A stretch of 64,000 nucleotides of DNA, taken from the NCBI GenBank assembly GCA_947632175.1, contig CANROC010000009.1:62001-126000 (forward strand). Reading direction: 5' to 3'. Both the position numbers and the translations under genes were made by a program. How positions within the stretch are numbered: position 1 is the stretch's first letter; the number at the start of each line of letters is the position of its first letter. Origin of the DNA: an uncultured Oscillospiraceae bacterium. Its GTDB lineage: Bacteria > Bacillota > Clostridia > Oscillospirales > Oscillospiraceae. Of the stretch, positions 25,835-33,805 are shown piece after piece. The notes under the pieces were generated by a model. The model ran no database searches. It had not been told where the DNA came from and was given only the letters and a program-made list of their open reading frames with translations.

Positions 25835-27608
25835 TGTGCGCGCCTCCTTCCTCCTCCAGCTTCTGGAGGTCCACCATGTGCTTATAGGCCGGACACGTCT
25901 CCAAAAGGTCCGCGTGGGACCCCATGGCCACCAGCTCCCCGTCCTCCAGGTAGATGATCTTGTCCATCCGCTCGATGGTGGAGATGCGGTGGGCGATGAG
26001 GATGGTGGTCCTGCCGGCCCGGGTCTTCTTGAGGTTGTCGAGAATGGTCTTCTCCGTGCCGGTGTCCACGGCGGAGACGGAGTCGTCCAGGATGAGGATG
26101 GGCGCGTCCTTCAAAAGGGCGCGGGCGATGGAGATGCGCTGCTTCTGCCCGCCGGAGACGGTGACGCCCCGCTCGCCCAGGACCGTCTCATACCCCTCGG
26201 TGAACTCCCGGATGTTGCTGTCCACGTCGGAGAGGACGGCGGCGGCGGTGACCTTTTCCATGTCCGGCTCGCCGTTTGTGAAGGCGATGTTTTTGGCGAT
26301 GGTGTCCGAGAAGAGGAAGTTGTCCTGGGGCACGTAGGCGCAGGCGGCGCGCACGTCCCGGATGCGCACGTCGTTCACGTCCTGCCCGTCCACGAAGACG
26401 GTGCCGTCGGGGACGTTGTAGGTGCGCAGGATGAGGTCCACCAGCGTGGTCTTCCCCGCGCCGGTGCGGCCCACGAGGCCGATATTCTCCCCCGGCTCGA
26501 TTTTGAAGGAGAGGTTTTTCAGAACGTCGTACTCCCCGTCGGGATACCGGAAGGTGAGATTTTTAAACTCGATGCCGCCCTTCACGTCGGGAAGCTCCCG
26601 GACGCCGGGGCGGTCCACCACGTCCTGCTTGGCGTCCAGAAGCTCCGAGATGCGCTTCAAGGACGCCTTGCCGCGGCTGGTCATGTCGATGAGCTCGCTC
26701 ACCGCCATGATGGGCCAGACGATGGCGTTGAAGTAGCCGATGTACTCAAAAAGCTGTCCCGCGTTGAAGGCGCCCTTGTGGACGAGGTAACCGCCGTAGC
26801 CCAGGACCACGCAGATGACGGACTCCACAAAGAGCGTCACCAGGATATGTAAGAGCACGGAGGCGCGGGTGAAGTCCACGTTGGCCTTTTCGTTCTCGCG
26901 GTTCAGCTCCTTGAAGGCCCAGAGCTCCTTGGCCTCCTTGACAAAGGCCTTGATGACGGCGATGCCGGAGAAGGACTCCTGGGAGAAGTCCGAGAGCTTG
27001 GAGAAGGCGGCCTGGCGGATGTCCCATTTCTTCTCCATGTAGCGCCCCACCACCGAGGAGACGGCGAAGAGGAAGCCCATGGGGATGAGGGCCAGGAGCG
27101 TCAGAGTGGGGTCCATGCGGAACATCTTCACGATGGCGAGAATGCCCAGCATGGCGGCGTCCGCCAGCATGAGAAGGCCGTTGCCGTAGCACTCCTGCAC
27201 CGTGTCCAGGTCGTTGGTGAAGAGGCTCATGAGGTTGCCCACCTTGTTGACCTGGTAGTACTGCTGGGAGAGGTCCTTGCAGTGGTCGAACATGGCGTTG
27301 CGGATGTCCGCCTCCACGCGGATGGCGGAGCCGAAGAAGCACACGCGCCACAGGAACCTGCCGAAGACCATGGAGATGACCACCACCAGCATGGGCAGGC
27401 AGATTTTGTCCAGCAGGAAGTCCATGGTGAAATCATACGTCACGCCGTCCACCAGGACCTCACCGTCGTTGAGGCCGTTGACCACCATCTGGTAGAGATT
27501 GGGCACCACCAGCTGCATGTAGTCCACCACGGCCAGCGCCAAAAACCCCAGCAAGAGGAGGGCGCCGTATTTCAGGTAATATTTGTTGATGTGCTTACCG
27601 AAGATCAT
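25827..27608 (-). CDS. Heterodimeric ABC exporter, subunit with degenerate Walker B
   Basis: 593-residue half-transporter. Membrane domain residues 1-330, ATPase with Walker A GRTGAGKTT near residue 378, signature VSGGQKQRISIAR and Walker B ILILDDSVSAVD, where an aspartate replaces the catalytic glutamate. This marks it as the partner with the degenerate site. The ATG at 27608 is chosen because MIFGKHINKYYLKYG starts the first membrane region and AAGGAG precedes it. It overlaps the next exporter gene by 8 bp. Confidence 0.88.
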   Translation of the reverse strand: MIFGKHINKYYLKYGALLLLGFLALAVVDYMQLVVPNLYQMVVNGLNDGEVLVDGVTYDFTMDFLLDKICLPMLVVVISMVFGRFLWRVCFFGSAIRVEADIRNAMFDHCKDLSQQYYQVNKVGNLMSLFTNDLDTVQECYGNGLLMLADAAMLGILAIVKMFRMDPTLTLLALIPMGFLFAVSSVVGRYMEKKWDIRQAAFSKLSDFSQESFSGIAVIKAFVKEAKELWAFKELNRENEKANVDFTRASVLLHILVTLFVESVICVVLGYGGYLVHKGAFNAGQLFEYIGYFNAIVWPIMAVSELIDMTSRGKASLKRISELLDAKQDVVDRPGVRELPDVKGGIEFKNLTFRYPDGEYDVLKNLSFKIEPGENIGLVGRTGAGKTTLVDLILRTYNVPDGTVFVDGQDVNDVRIRDVRAACAYVPQDNFLFSDTIAKNIAFTNGEPDMEKVTAAAVLSDVDSNIREFTEGYETVLGERGVTVSGGQKQRISIARALLKDAPILILDDSVSAVDTGTEKTILDNLKKTRAGRTTILIAHRISTIERMDKIIYLEDGELVAMGSHADLLETCPAYKHMVDLQKLEEEGGAHNG

Positions 27609-27671
27609 GTCCCGCTCCTTGATGAAATAAACGTTTTCTGTAGTGCAACCCGTATGTTCGCAAGGAATCTC

Positions 27672-27700
27672 ATTATAGCACACCTATTCCGGCTTTGCCA
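27672..27700 (-). promoter_or_regulatory. Promoter for the ABC exporter operon
   Basis: On the minus strand: TGGCAA (27700-27695), 17-bp spacer, TATAAT (27677-27672). Confidence 0.6.
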
Positions 27701-27742
27701 CACTTATTTTCCCATAAAGATTGCGTTTCTTGCGGTTTTTTG

Positions 27743-28483
27743 CTATTTCAGCGCTTGTCTCAGCTCCTGGGGGACGCCGCGCGGTCCCCGGACGGAGAAG
27801 ACGCCGTACCGGTCCCGGAGGACAGGCAGGGGAAAAAGGCCGGGATCGTAGCGCTTTTGGAGCCGGAGGCGCATGAGGGCGTCCATATGCACCCGGCCGT
27901 CATCGAACTTACAGGGGATGTCCGCGCGCGTCACGCGGCATTTGTAGAGGATGGCCGAGACGGGCGCGCCCACGTACAAATAGACGGTGTCGCCGGTTTT
28001 GACGCCCCTCCCCTGCTTCCAGTCGATCTCCTCCGCGCGGTCGAAGGCCGCCTGCACGTCGTAATAGGCGGGGTTGGCGGGGACGAGCCACGCTTTCGGC
28101 GGCCTGCGCTTCTGCGCCGTCTCCCGGGAGGCCGTTGCAAGGAAGCTCTCGTCCAGCCACCGGGCGATCTCCTCAAGGGGCACCGTACCGTCCAGGAGGA
28201 TGGAGATCCAATTGCCGCGGCTGATGTGGTACCCCCGGAAAAAGCCCTCCTGCCAGATGAGGAGGTCGGCTAAAAGCGGGTCGCTCAGCTTCACATTGAG
28301 GATGTCCACCGTCTCCTCCCGCGCAAGCCCCAATCTCGGCGCGGGGACGTCCATCACCAGCGCGAACCACTTCCTGTTGTCCCGGTGCCGGAACGCGGCG
28401 TAGCGCGGGTAGCGCTCCCACAGATACTCAGGCGTTACCTTGTACTTCTTTTCAATATAGGCAAACAGCTCTTCTCTCATCAT
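27743..28483 (-). CDS. MmcQ/YjbR-like protein with C-terminal EVE/PUA-like extension
   Basis: 246-residue protein. Residues 1-125 match the MmcQ/YjbR pattern (YLWERYPRYAAFRHRDNRKW, WISILLDGTVPLEEIARWLD), a small fold often called DNA-binding although its role is not established. Residues 130-246 look like an EVE/PUA-type module (VKTGDTVYLYVGAPVSAILY), a fold used to recognise modified nucleobases in other proteins. The fusion hints at nucleic-acid binding (inference). GAGAGGAG precedes the paired ATGs. It is monocistronic by spacing. Confidence 0.68.
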   Translation of the reverse strand: MMREELFAYIEKKYKVTPEYLWERYPRYAAFRHRDNRKWFALVMDVPAPRLGLAREETVDILNVKLSDPLLADLLIWQEGFFRGYHISRGNWISILLDGTVPLEEIARWLDESFLATASRETAQKRRPPKAWLVPANPAYYDVQAAFDRAEEIDWKQGRGVKTGDTVYLYVGAPVSAILYKCRVTRADIPCKFDDGRVHMDALMRLRLQKRYDPGLFPLPVLRDRYGVFSVRGPRGVPQELRQALK

Positions 28484-28604
28484 TGCCCCGCTCCTCTCCT
28501 TTGTTTTCTCAGTATAGCAAAGTCACACTCCGGATGCAAGAGCGGGACTTTCGGAGATTTTTTTCGATTTTTTGCCTCTGACGTGAGAAAAAAACAAAAA
28601 ATTC

Positions 28605-28633
28605 TTGACAGTTATGGTTAAAGGCGCTTTTAT
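28605..28633 (+). promoter_or_regulatory. Promoter for the second ECF sigma gene
   Basis: TTGACA (28605-28610), 17-bp spacer, TTTTAT (28628-28633). It sits over upstream in-frame codons and so supports the later start codon. Confidence 0.55.
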
Positions 28634-28655
28634 GGGGAAAAGGGAGGGATCGCGT

Positions 28656-29240
28656 ATGCGGACGCCGGGGCCAGCGGGCCTTTCCGACGAGAGGATCGTC
28701 GAGCTGTACTGGCGCAGGGACGAGGCGGCCATCCGGGAGACGGACAGGAAGTACGGGGCCCTGCTCACCGGGATCGCGTACCGGTTTCTCCATGACGAGC
28801 AGGACGCGGAGGAGTGCCGGAACGACACGTATCTTGGCGCGTGGAACGCCATACCGCCCGCAAGGCCCGCGGTCCTCCCGGCGTTTCTCACACAGATCAT
28901 GCGGCGCGTCGCCATCAACCGCTATAAGGAGCGGTCGGCCAAAAAACGGGTACCCTCGGAGCTCACCGTCTCCATGGAGGAGCTGAGCGCCGTCCTGCGA
29001 AGCGGCCAGACGCCGGAGACGTCCCTGGAGGCGGAGGAGCTGGGGCGGCTCATCAGCGGCTGCGCGCGGGGGCTTCCGGCGCGGCGGCGGTATATTTTTA
29101 TAGGCCGCTTTTACCTCGCCGAGCCCGTGGAGACCATCGCCGGGGAGCTTTCGATCTCGGTCCCCACCGTCTATCGGGAGCTCCAGGCCATCAAGCGTGG
29201 CCTCAGGGAGTTTCTGGAAAGGAATGATGTCACGCTATGA
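28656..29240 (+). CDS. ECF-type RNA polymerase sigma factor
   Basis: 194-residue sigma factor of the same clostridial class as the one at 23273. Region 2 contains DAEECRNDTYLGAWNAIPPA and region 4 the helix-turn-helix EPVETIAGELSISVPTVYRELQAI, split by a charged linker. The ATG at 28656 has AGGGAGGG 7 bp upstream; earlier in-frame starts coincide with the promoter. A stop-start overlap (ATGA) links it to a following anti-sigma gene that is broken, so this sigma may be unrestrained or inactive in practice. Confidence 0.87.
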   Translation: MRTPGPAGLSDERIVELYWRRDEAAIRETDRKYGALLTGIAYRFLHDEQDAEECRNDTYLGAWNAIPPARPAVLPAFLTQIMRRVAINRYKERSAKKRVPSELTVSMEELSAVLRSGQTPETSLEAEELGRLISGCARGLPARRRYIFIGRFYLAEPVETIAGELSISVPTVYRELQAIKRGLREFLERNDVTL

Positions 29241-29609
29241 ACGAACAGCTTCTCTTGAACGCCATGGATTTTCTGGACGGGGCGCTTTTGGAAGAGCATT
29301 TCAGACAAAAGTGATGTCCACGCGTTTCACGCCGTGAGCTTTGTCGCCAACATGCCGGAGGACCGGTTCGGCGTGGGCATCTATTTCCCGCCCTATCAGG
29401 GCATACCCGAGGGCCTGACGGAGGGCGGCGATACCGTCACGGTCAATGGGATCGAAGTCGCCTATCGGGACCAGTCGGAGGGCTCGGGCTTTCGGTACTG
29501 CTTCGCGGCGGAATTTACTTATGGCGGCTGCCGCTATCAGGTCCACGCCATGGGAAACTCGGACGAGCGCGTCTTTTGGGACGCTCTGGACAGGCTTTTG
29601 GGCTTATAG
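29237..29609 (+). pseudogene. Remnant of an anti-sigma factor gene
   Basis: The first frame, from the ATG overlapping the sigma stop, encodes only 25 residues (MNEQLLLNAMDFLDGALLEE...), a typical cytoplasmic start of clostridial anti-sigma proteins, then hits TGA at 29312-29314. A different frame then continues to a stop at 29609 and looks like the extracellular C-terminal end of such a protein (FVANMPEDRFGVGIYF, ERVFWDALDRLLG). The membrane helix that should join them is missing. A deletion plus frameshift is the simplest reading; a real small downstream gene starting at the GTG at 29334 is the alternative. Confidence 0.65.
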
Positions 29610-29761
29610 AGAAATGCAGGAGCAGCCACGCTGCAGAACTGGCGGAATATGAGAAAGCAAAAAAGAAGCCGGGGTAGGAGCATTTTCCCACCCCAGCTCT
29701 CCTTTAAGATGCGACTTTCCTGATAACGAACCCAGAACGCTTCATTATTCAGGAGGTGCCC

Positions 29762-31258
29762 TTAATAATTCACGAAGCCGACGACAGACACCACATCATA
29801 GGAACTGCCATTCATCACACAAACGTAGTAGGTACCACGAGTAGTGATGGAAAAATCATGATTCACGGATCCACTAGCGGCAGTCACATAGCGGAAGGTA
29901 CCGCTAGGGTCAACAATACCGATCCACACAGCGGAAGACGCAGGCGACACAGATACATTAATGTTTATTTTTTGTCCCGCTTCCATGCTGCAAGCTTCTG
30001 TGGCAATACTGATAGACCCTTTGTCGACATCCCAGGCAATGGTTTTCATGGCTCTAGCTTTGCCGCCCAAATCCATAGAAATCGCCGTAGAGAGATCAAT
30101 GGTGGCGGTATATTCCGTCATCTGATCAATGGTGGCGGTATATTCCGTCATCTGATCAATGGTGACTATATCGGTATCTTTTTCCTCACATTTATACTCT
30201 TTGATGGCATTATCCTGCCCATCGCTAAAGCTAAGCGCGAGATCATCGGAAGTTTTGTCGGTGTCAACAGTTGCCGCGAACGCTGAAGTTGTGAGGCAAC
30301 CCACGACAAGGGCGAGGGCAAGCACCAGCCCCAGCAGAGAGTGGAAGTTTTTGTTGGGTTTCATCATAATAGATATTCTCCTTTTGAGTTTGTATCGGCA
30401 CGTGGTAAAAGAAACATACAGCTTCGATCCGACATACCGAGAGGTGGAAGCGTAGTTGATTAGGAGGTAACCATACTCTTTTCGCTGCTCATAATCGAGG
30501 AAACTGACAATTTCCTCGTCGCAGGAGGTCTCCAGCCAGTACGCAAAATCCTGGTTCAGCAGATAAACAATGGGGTTAAACCAGTGGATACATTGGATCA
30601 TGTTTATCAGGAGTTTCTTCCACAGGTCCCCACGCCGGAAGTGCGTTAACTCATGGGCAAGGATAAAACGGGCATCACTGTCTGGCAAGTTCTCTGACGG
30701 TAATAAAATCGTTGGGCGGAAGAATCCAATCAGCATGGGACTTTGAACCACGGGAGATGTCAGAAGCCGAATCTCACCGGTGACACCTACAAGGCGGGCG
30801 CTTTCCAGTGCAATCTGCTGAAAGCGGCCATTCAAATCGTTGCTCGCCTGCTCGATTAGGCGGCGGTAACGCAGGAGCCGCCAGATATTCCAGAAGATAA
30901 GGCTGGCGGCCACCAGAAGCCACACGGCTGCGATCCACTCGACCGTCAGTCCCCAATCAAAGCCGCCATTTATATGCCCAATTTGCGTGAGCTGTTTAGC
31001 GGTAATGACAGAGGTGGATGGGATATAAATCGACTCCGTGTTGCCATTGGCTGCGATAATGGAGGGGTGAACGGGGACTAGTGCCCACAGCTTATGGAGC
31101 GGCAAAACAAAGAGTAGGGAAATGGCTGTTATACTGCGGTACTGCCAGTTCTGGCTGAGGCGCTTCCTGCCGGCCACTAACAACAGTTTCATCAGCACAT
31201 ACGTCGTGCTTCCCGTGATGCTGAGCAGGGCAGTAGTCAAAAACAAATTGACAGCCAT
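29762..31258 (-). CDS. BlaR1/MecR1-like M56 peptidase with a repeat-bearing extracellular tail
   Basis: 498-residue membrane sensor-protease. The first 300 residues are an M56 domain with several membrane helices and the zinc motif HELTHFRRGD near residue 215. After a further membrane helix near residues 315-335 comes an extracellular region with two tandem TIDQMTEYTA units and a beta-rich C-terminus, not a penicillin-binding domain. By analogy with BlaR1 it would relieve BlaI repression on sensing an envelope signal. The ATG at 31258 has GAGG 6 bp upstream and is preferred to the ATG at 31270. Base composition is clearly lower in GC than its neighbours. Confidence 0.8.
   Translation of the reverse strand: MAVNLFLTTALLSITGSTTYVLMKLLLVAGRKRLSQNWQYRSITAISLLFVLPLHKLWALVPVHPSIIAANGNTESIYIPSTSVITAKQLTQIGHINGGFDWGLTVEWIAAVWLLVAASLIFWNIWRLLRYRRLIEQASNDLNGRFQQIALESARLVGVTGEIRLLTSPVVQSPMLIGFFRPTILLPSENLPDSDARFILAHELTHFRRGDLWKKLLINMIQCIHWFNPIVYLLNQDFAYWLETSCDEEIVSFLDYEQRKEYGYLLINYASTSRYVGSKLYVSFTTCRYKLKRRISIMMKPNKNFHSLLGLVLALALVVGCLTTSAFAATVDTDKTSDDLALSFSDGQDNAIKEYKCEEKDTDIVTIDQMTEYTATIDQMTEYTATIDLSTAISMDLGGKARAMKTIAWDVDKGSISIATEACSMEAGQKININVSVSPASSAVWIGIVDPSGTFRYVTAASGSVNHDFSITTRGTYYVCVMNGSSYDVVSVVGFVNY
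30095..30166. repeat. 30-bp tandem repeat inside the M56 gene
   Basis: Two perfect 30-bp copies (30095-30124, 30125-30154) and a partial third, each encoding ten residues (TIDQMTEYTA-type) in the extracellular tail. The length keeps the frame, so copy number could vary without breaking the protein. Confidence 0.85.
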
Positions 31259-31259
31259 C

Positions 31260-31640
31260 TTACGCCTCATTATCCAGCCACGCCTTTAGCTCCTTGCGGT
31301 CCTCGTCTGAGAGAGGAGTATCTCCACAGAGCGCAATGAAGAACTTTGTCACCGAACCATTACACATGGCTTCTAGCATCTCCTGGGCGATGCTCTGCAT
31401 ATACGCTGCTTTCGTCCGGATCGGGTGATAGTAGGGCACTCGGCCCCTGCGAACAGATTCCACCAGGCCTTTCTGGCTGAGCCGGGACAAAAACGTGGCC
31501 AGCGTTGAAGCCTTCCAAGCCTTCCCGTGGTACTGGGCGAAATAGGCATTCAGATCCGCCGCAGACATAGGCGTCTCCGATTTCCACAACACCTCCATAA
31601 TCTCAGATTCTGTGTTACTCATTTTTTTGGATCGATCCAT
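31260..31640 (-). CDS. BlaI/MecI-family transcriptional repressor
   Basis: 126-residue winged-helix repressor. Residues 5-75 contain the DNA-binding core (NTESEIMEVLWKSETPMSAADL, TLATFLSRLSQKGLV); the C-terminal helices would dimerise and hold the cleavage site for the M56 partner. The ATG at 31640 is chosen over an upstream GTG because AAAGGTGAT precedes it. It overlaps the M56 gene region. The matching TAC/GTA operator repeats lie over its own promoter. Confidence 0.88.
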   Translation of the reverse strand: MDRSKKMSNTESEIMEVLWKSETPMSAADLNAYFAQYHGKAWKASTLATFLSRLSQKGLVESVRRGRVPYYHPIRTKAAYMQSIAQEMLEAMCNGSVTKFFIALCGDTPLSDEDRKELKAWLDNEA

Positions 31641-31683
31641 AACAGTTATCACCTTTCCCAGTGCGTCCACTGTGAATAGCCTG

Positions 31684-31736
31684 ATTTTACTACAGCATCA
31701 TAGAAATGTCAAGTGTTTTTCTACGACAATGTAGAA
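31684..31736 (-). promoter_or_regulatory. blaI-M56 promoter with two BlaI-type operator sites
   Basis: On the minus strand: TTGACA (31712-31707), 17-bp spacer, TAAAAT (31689-31684). The inverted repeat TTCTAC-N6-GTAGAA (31719-31736) sits just upstream of the -35 box, and TACTACA (31688-31694) overlaps the -10 box. Both resemble the TACA/TGTA half-sites bound by BlaI/MecI, so autorepression is likely. Confidence 0.72.
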
Positions 31737-31837
31737 GAAAACGCACAACAATTTGCACAGACCGTTGTCGTTTGCCGTCCCAATCAACGAATTACCTGCG
31801 TGGTTGCTGCTCCATGCCCTAAGGAAAGGAGCGCATT

Positions 31838-32227
31838 ATGAAAAAGAAAATCGCTATGCTGTCGGTGTCCGCCGTCACGCCGATTTTGGAGGCCCTGCCC
31901 TACGGGGCTGTCTGCAATTTTGGTACGGACTGTGGCGGGAGTATCCGCAGGACCTATTCCTATTTCGATCTGACCCCCTTCGGCTACGCCAACTTCGCGC
32001 CGCTCATCACGGCGGCGCTGTCCTGCGCGGTCTGCCTATTATGCCTTGTGCGGATTTGGAAGGACGCCCCGGCGCTGAGGAGAGCCGTTGCCGTCCTCGC
32101 CACCCTTGCGGCCGTCACGTCCCTGCTCCCCCTGGCCCTCGGTCTTGCCTATATGACCGCCGTAAGCTTTCTCGTCACCGCGTCCATCCTCGTCCTCCTC
32201 GTCCTCGCCCTCGCAAAACCCCGTTGA
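31838..32227 (+). CDS. Small multi-pass membrane protein, unknown function
   Basis: 129-residue protein with a hydrophobic N-terminus and three further membrane-spanning stretches (about residues 52-73, 82-105 and 108-126). No family is recognised. AAGGAAAGGAG precedes the ATG. The promoter of the following cobalamin locus overlaps its stop codon. It could be a product of a recently acquired segment, as it adjoins the lower-GC blaI-M56 pair, but its own composition is host-like. Confidence 0.55.
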   Translation: MKKKIAMLSVSAVTPILEALPYGAVCNFGTDCGGSIRRTYSYFDLTPFGYANFAPLITAALSCAVCLLCLVRIWKDAPALRRAVAVLATLAAVTSLLPLALGLAYMTAVSFLVTASILVLLVLALAKPR

Positions 32228-32253
32228 CAAGCTCCGGCGGGGCGTGGTATAAT
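32224..32253 (+). promoter_or_regulatory. Promoter for the cobalamin operon
   Basis: TTGACA (32224-32229), 18-bp spacer, TATAAT (32248-32253), followed by the riboswitch. Confidence 0.75.
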
Positions 32254-32269
32254 CCCGGGTGAAAAGTGA

Positions 32270-32412
32270 ATATCGGGACCGCGGTTCGAAAGGTTGTTTA
32301 CTGAATAGATCAAACGGGGAAGCCGGTTCGAATCCGGCGCAACTGCCATTACTGTAACTGACGCGCCCGCTCTATGGGCGTGTCTCAAGTCAGAATACCG
32401 GCCCGGTTCTTT
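32270..32412 (+). ncRNA. Cobalamin riboswitch
   Basis: B12-sensing leader RNA. Visible conserved parts are GGGAAGCCGG with GAATCCGGCGCAACTGCC (B12-box core region near 32319-32348), ACTGTAACTGA, a GCGCCC / GGGCG hairpin, and the closing element AGTCAGAATACCGGCC (32388-32403). The arrangement matches the cobalamin aptamer class. It precedes a corrinoid uptake and salvage operon and is followed by a terminator, so B12 binding probably lowers expression of the whole operon. Confidence 0.9.
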
Positions 32413-32515
32413 GTCGCGATGCTTTCTGGGTAAAAGAGAAGTGCAGCGTTTGCCTTTGCCATTTGCAAGGGAGCGGTGCGCTCTTTTTTGCCCGTTTGGC
32501 AGGGGCTTGTATGCT

Positions 32516-32552
32516 GCACATTTTTTGCGTTGAGCGGAAAATGTGCTTTTTT
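32516..32552 (+). terminator. Riboswitch expression-platform terminator
   Basis: Stem GCACATTTT / AAAATGTGC (32516-32524 with 32538-32546), 13-nt loop, six Ts. It lies between the aptamer and the binding-protein gene and is the likely attenuator. Confidence 0.75.
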
Positions 32553-32605
32553 CTTGCCGGAAAGGACGCGTGGAATAATATTTGTCCATGAAGGAGAAAA
32601 AACAC

Positions 32606-33805
32606 ATGAAACGAAAAGTCCTGTCCCTGCTTCTGGCCGCCCTGGTGCTCCTGGCGCTTCTCGCCGCCTGCGGCGAAACGCCCGCCGGCCCCACCGAAAC
32701 GCCCGCTCCGTCCGAAAGCGCCCCGGCCACCGATCCCCCGGAGAGCGTCCCGGCCACCGAGGCGGAAAGCTTTGACGGCCGGTGGGTCTTCGACCACGCC
32801 GTGGAGCTTGCCTACGCCAAGCGCTTCACCATCGACGTCTACAAGGGCGGCTATCAGCTCGCCGCCACCGACGACGGGACGAAGCTCCTCATCGTGCCGG
32901 AGGGCATGAGCGTCCCGGCGGAGGCGCCGGAGGACGCCATTGTCATCCGGCAGCCTCTGGGAAATCTTCTGGTGGCCTCCACGCCGGTGACGTCGCTTAT
33001 CAACGCCTGCGGGGCGCTGGACGCCGTCGCCCTCACCACCACGGACCGGGACGACTGGTACATTGATGAAGTGAAAGCCGCCATGGACGCAGGGAAAATC
33101 GCCTTCCTCGGGTCCTCCAAGGAGCCGGACTATGAGCTCCTGGCGGCCTCGGGGAGCAAGCTTGCCATCTATAACGCCATGCTCACCGAGGATGTGGCGG
33201 CGCAGTTCGATACCCTCGGCATCGACGTGCTTCTGGACCTCTCCTCCCAGGAGGAGCACCCCCTGGGACGGGTGGAGTGGGTCAAGCTCTACGGGGCCAT
33301 GCTCGGGAAGGACGAGGAGGCCCGGGCCGTCTTTGACGCCCAGGCGGCTTACATCGACGAGCTTGCCGCAAAGGAGAAGACCGGCAAGAGCGTGGCGATC
33401 TTCTACATCACCTCCTCCGGCACTCTCAGCACTAGGAACGCCGGGGACTACATGGCGAGGATGGTGGAGCAGGCCGGTGGGGAGTACGCGCTCAGTGACG
33501 TGGGCGTGGGCCAGTCCGGCACGGCGAAGCTGGAGTATGAGGCCTTTTACGACAAGGCCAAGGACGCGGACTACGTCGTCTACATCTGGTCCATGGGCGG
33601 CCGGCCGGAGACGCTCTCGGACTTCCTGGCGCGGGCCGACATCCTCTCGGAGCTCAAGGCCGTGAAGGAGGGGAACGTCTGGTGCACGACTCCCGATTAT
33701 TTCCAGATCCAGGACACCATCGGCGTCATGGTGAACGACCTCCGGCTGATGATGGAGGCAGGGCCGGACGTCCATGAGCTTACGTATTTATGGCGGCTCC
33801 GGTGA
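32606..33805 (+). CDS. Corrinoid ABC transporter substrate-binding lipoprotein (BtuF-like)
   Basis: 399-residue lipoprotein with lipobox LLAAC near residue 23, a short Pro/Thr/Glu-rich linker and a class III (BtuF/FhuD-type) binding fold. Recognisable pieces are PVTSLINACGALDAV, the ISSSGTLSTRN-like ITSSGTLSTRNAGDYM and the late TPDYFQIQDTIGVMV. The riboswitch upstream and cobalamin genes downstream make a corrinoid the likely ligand. The ATG at 32606 has AAGGAG upstream. It overlaps the permease gene by 16 bp. Confidence 0.83.
   Translation: MKRKVLSLLLAALVLLALLAACGETPAGPTETPAPSESAPATDPPESVPATEAESFDGRWVFDHAVELAYAKRFTIDVYKGGYQLAATDDGTKLLIVPEGMSVPAEAPEDAIVIRQPLGNLLVASTPVTSLINACGALDAVALTTTDRDDWYIDEVKAAMDAGKIAFLGSSKEPDYELLAASGSKLAIYNAMLTEDVAAQFDTLGIDVLLDLSSQEEHPLGRVEWVKLYGAMLGKDEEARAVFDAQAAYIDELAAKEKTGKSVAIFYITSSGTLSTRNAGDYMARMVEQAGGEYALSDVGVGQSGTAKLEYEAFYDKAKDADYVVYIWSMGGRPETLSDFLARADILSELKAVKEGNVWCTTPDYFQIQDTIGVMVNDLRLMMEAGPDVHELTYLWRLR

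Noticed and set aside
25827-27608. LILDDS Walker B as a loss-of-function mutation
   Set aside because: An aspartate at this position is the normal signature of the degenerate half in heterodimeric exporters, and the partner gene is intact.
30095-30166. Short repeats considered as a CRISPR array
   Set aside because: Units are directly adjacent without spacers and are in frame within the M56 gene.
32325-32345. GGTTCGAATCC, resembling a tRNA T-loop
   Set aside because: It belongs to the conserved core of the cobalamin riboswitch; no acceptor or anticodon stems are present.
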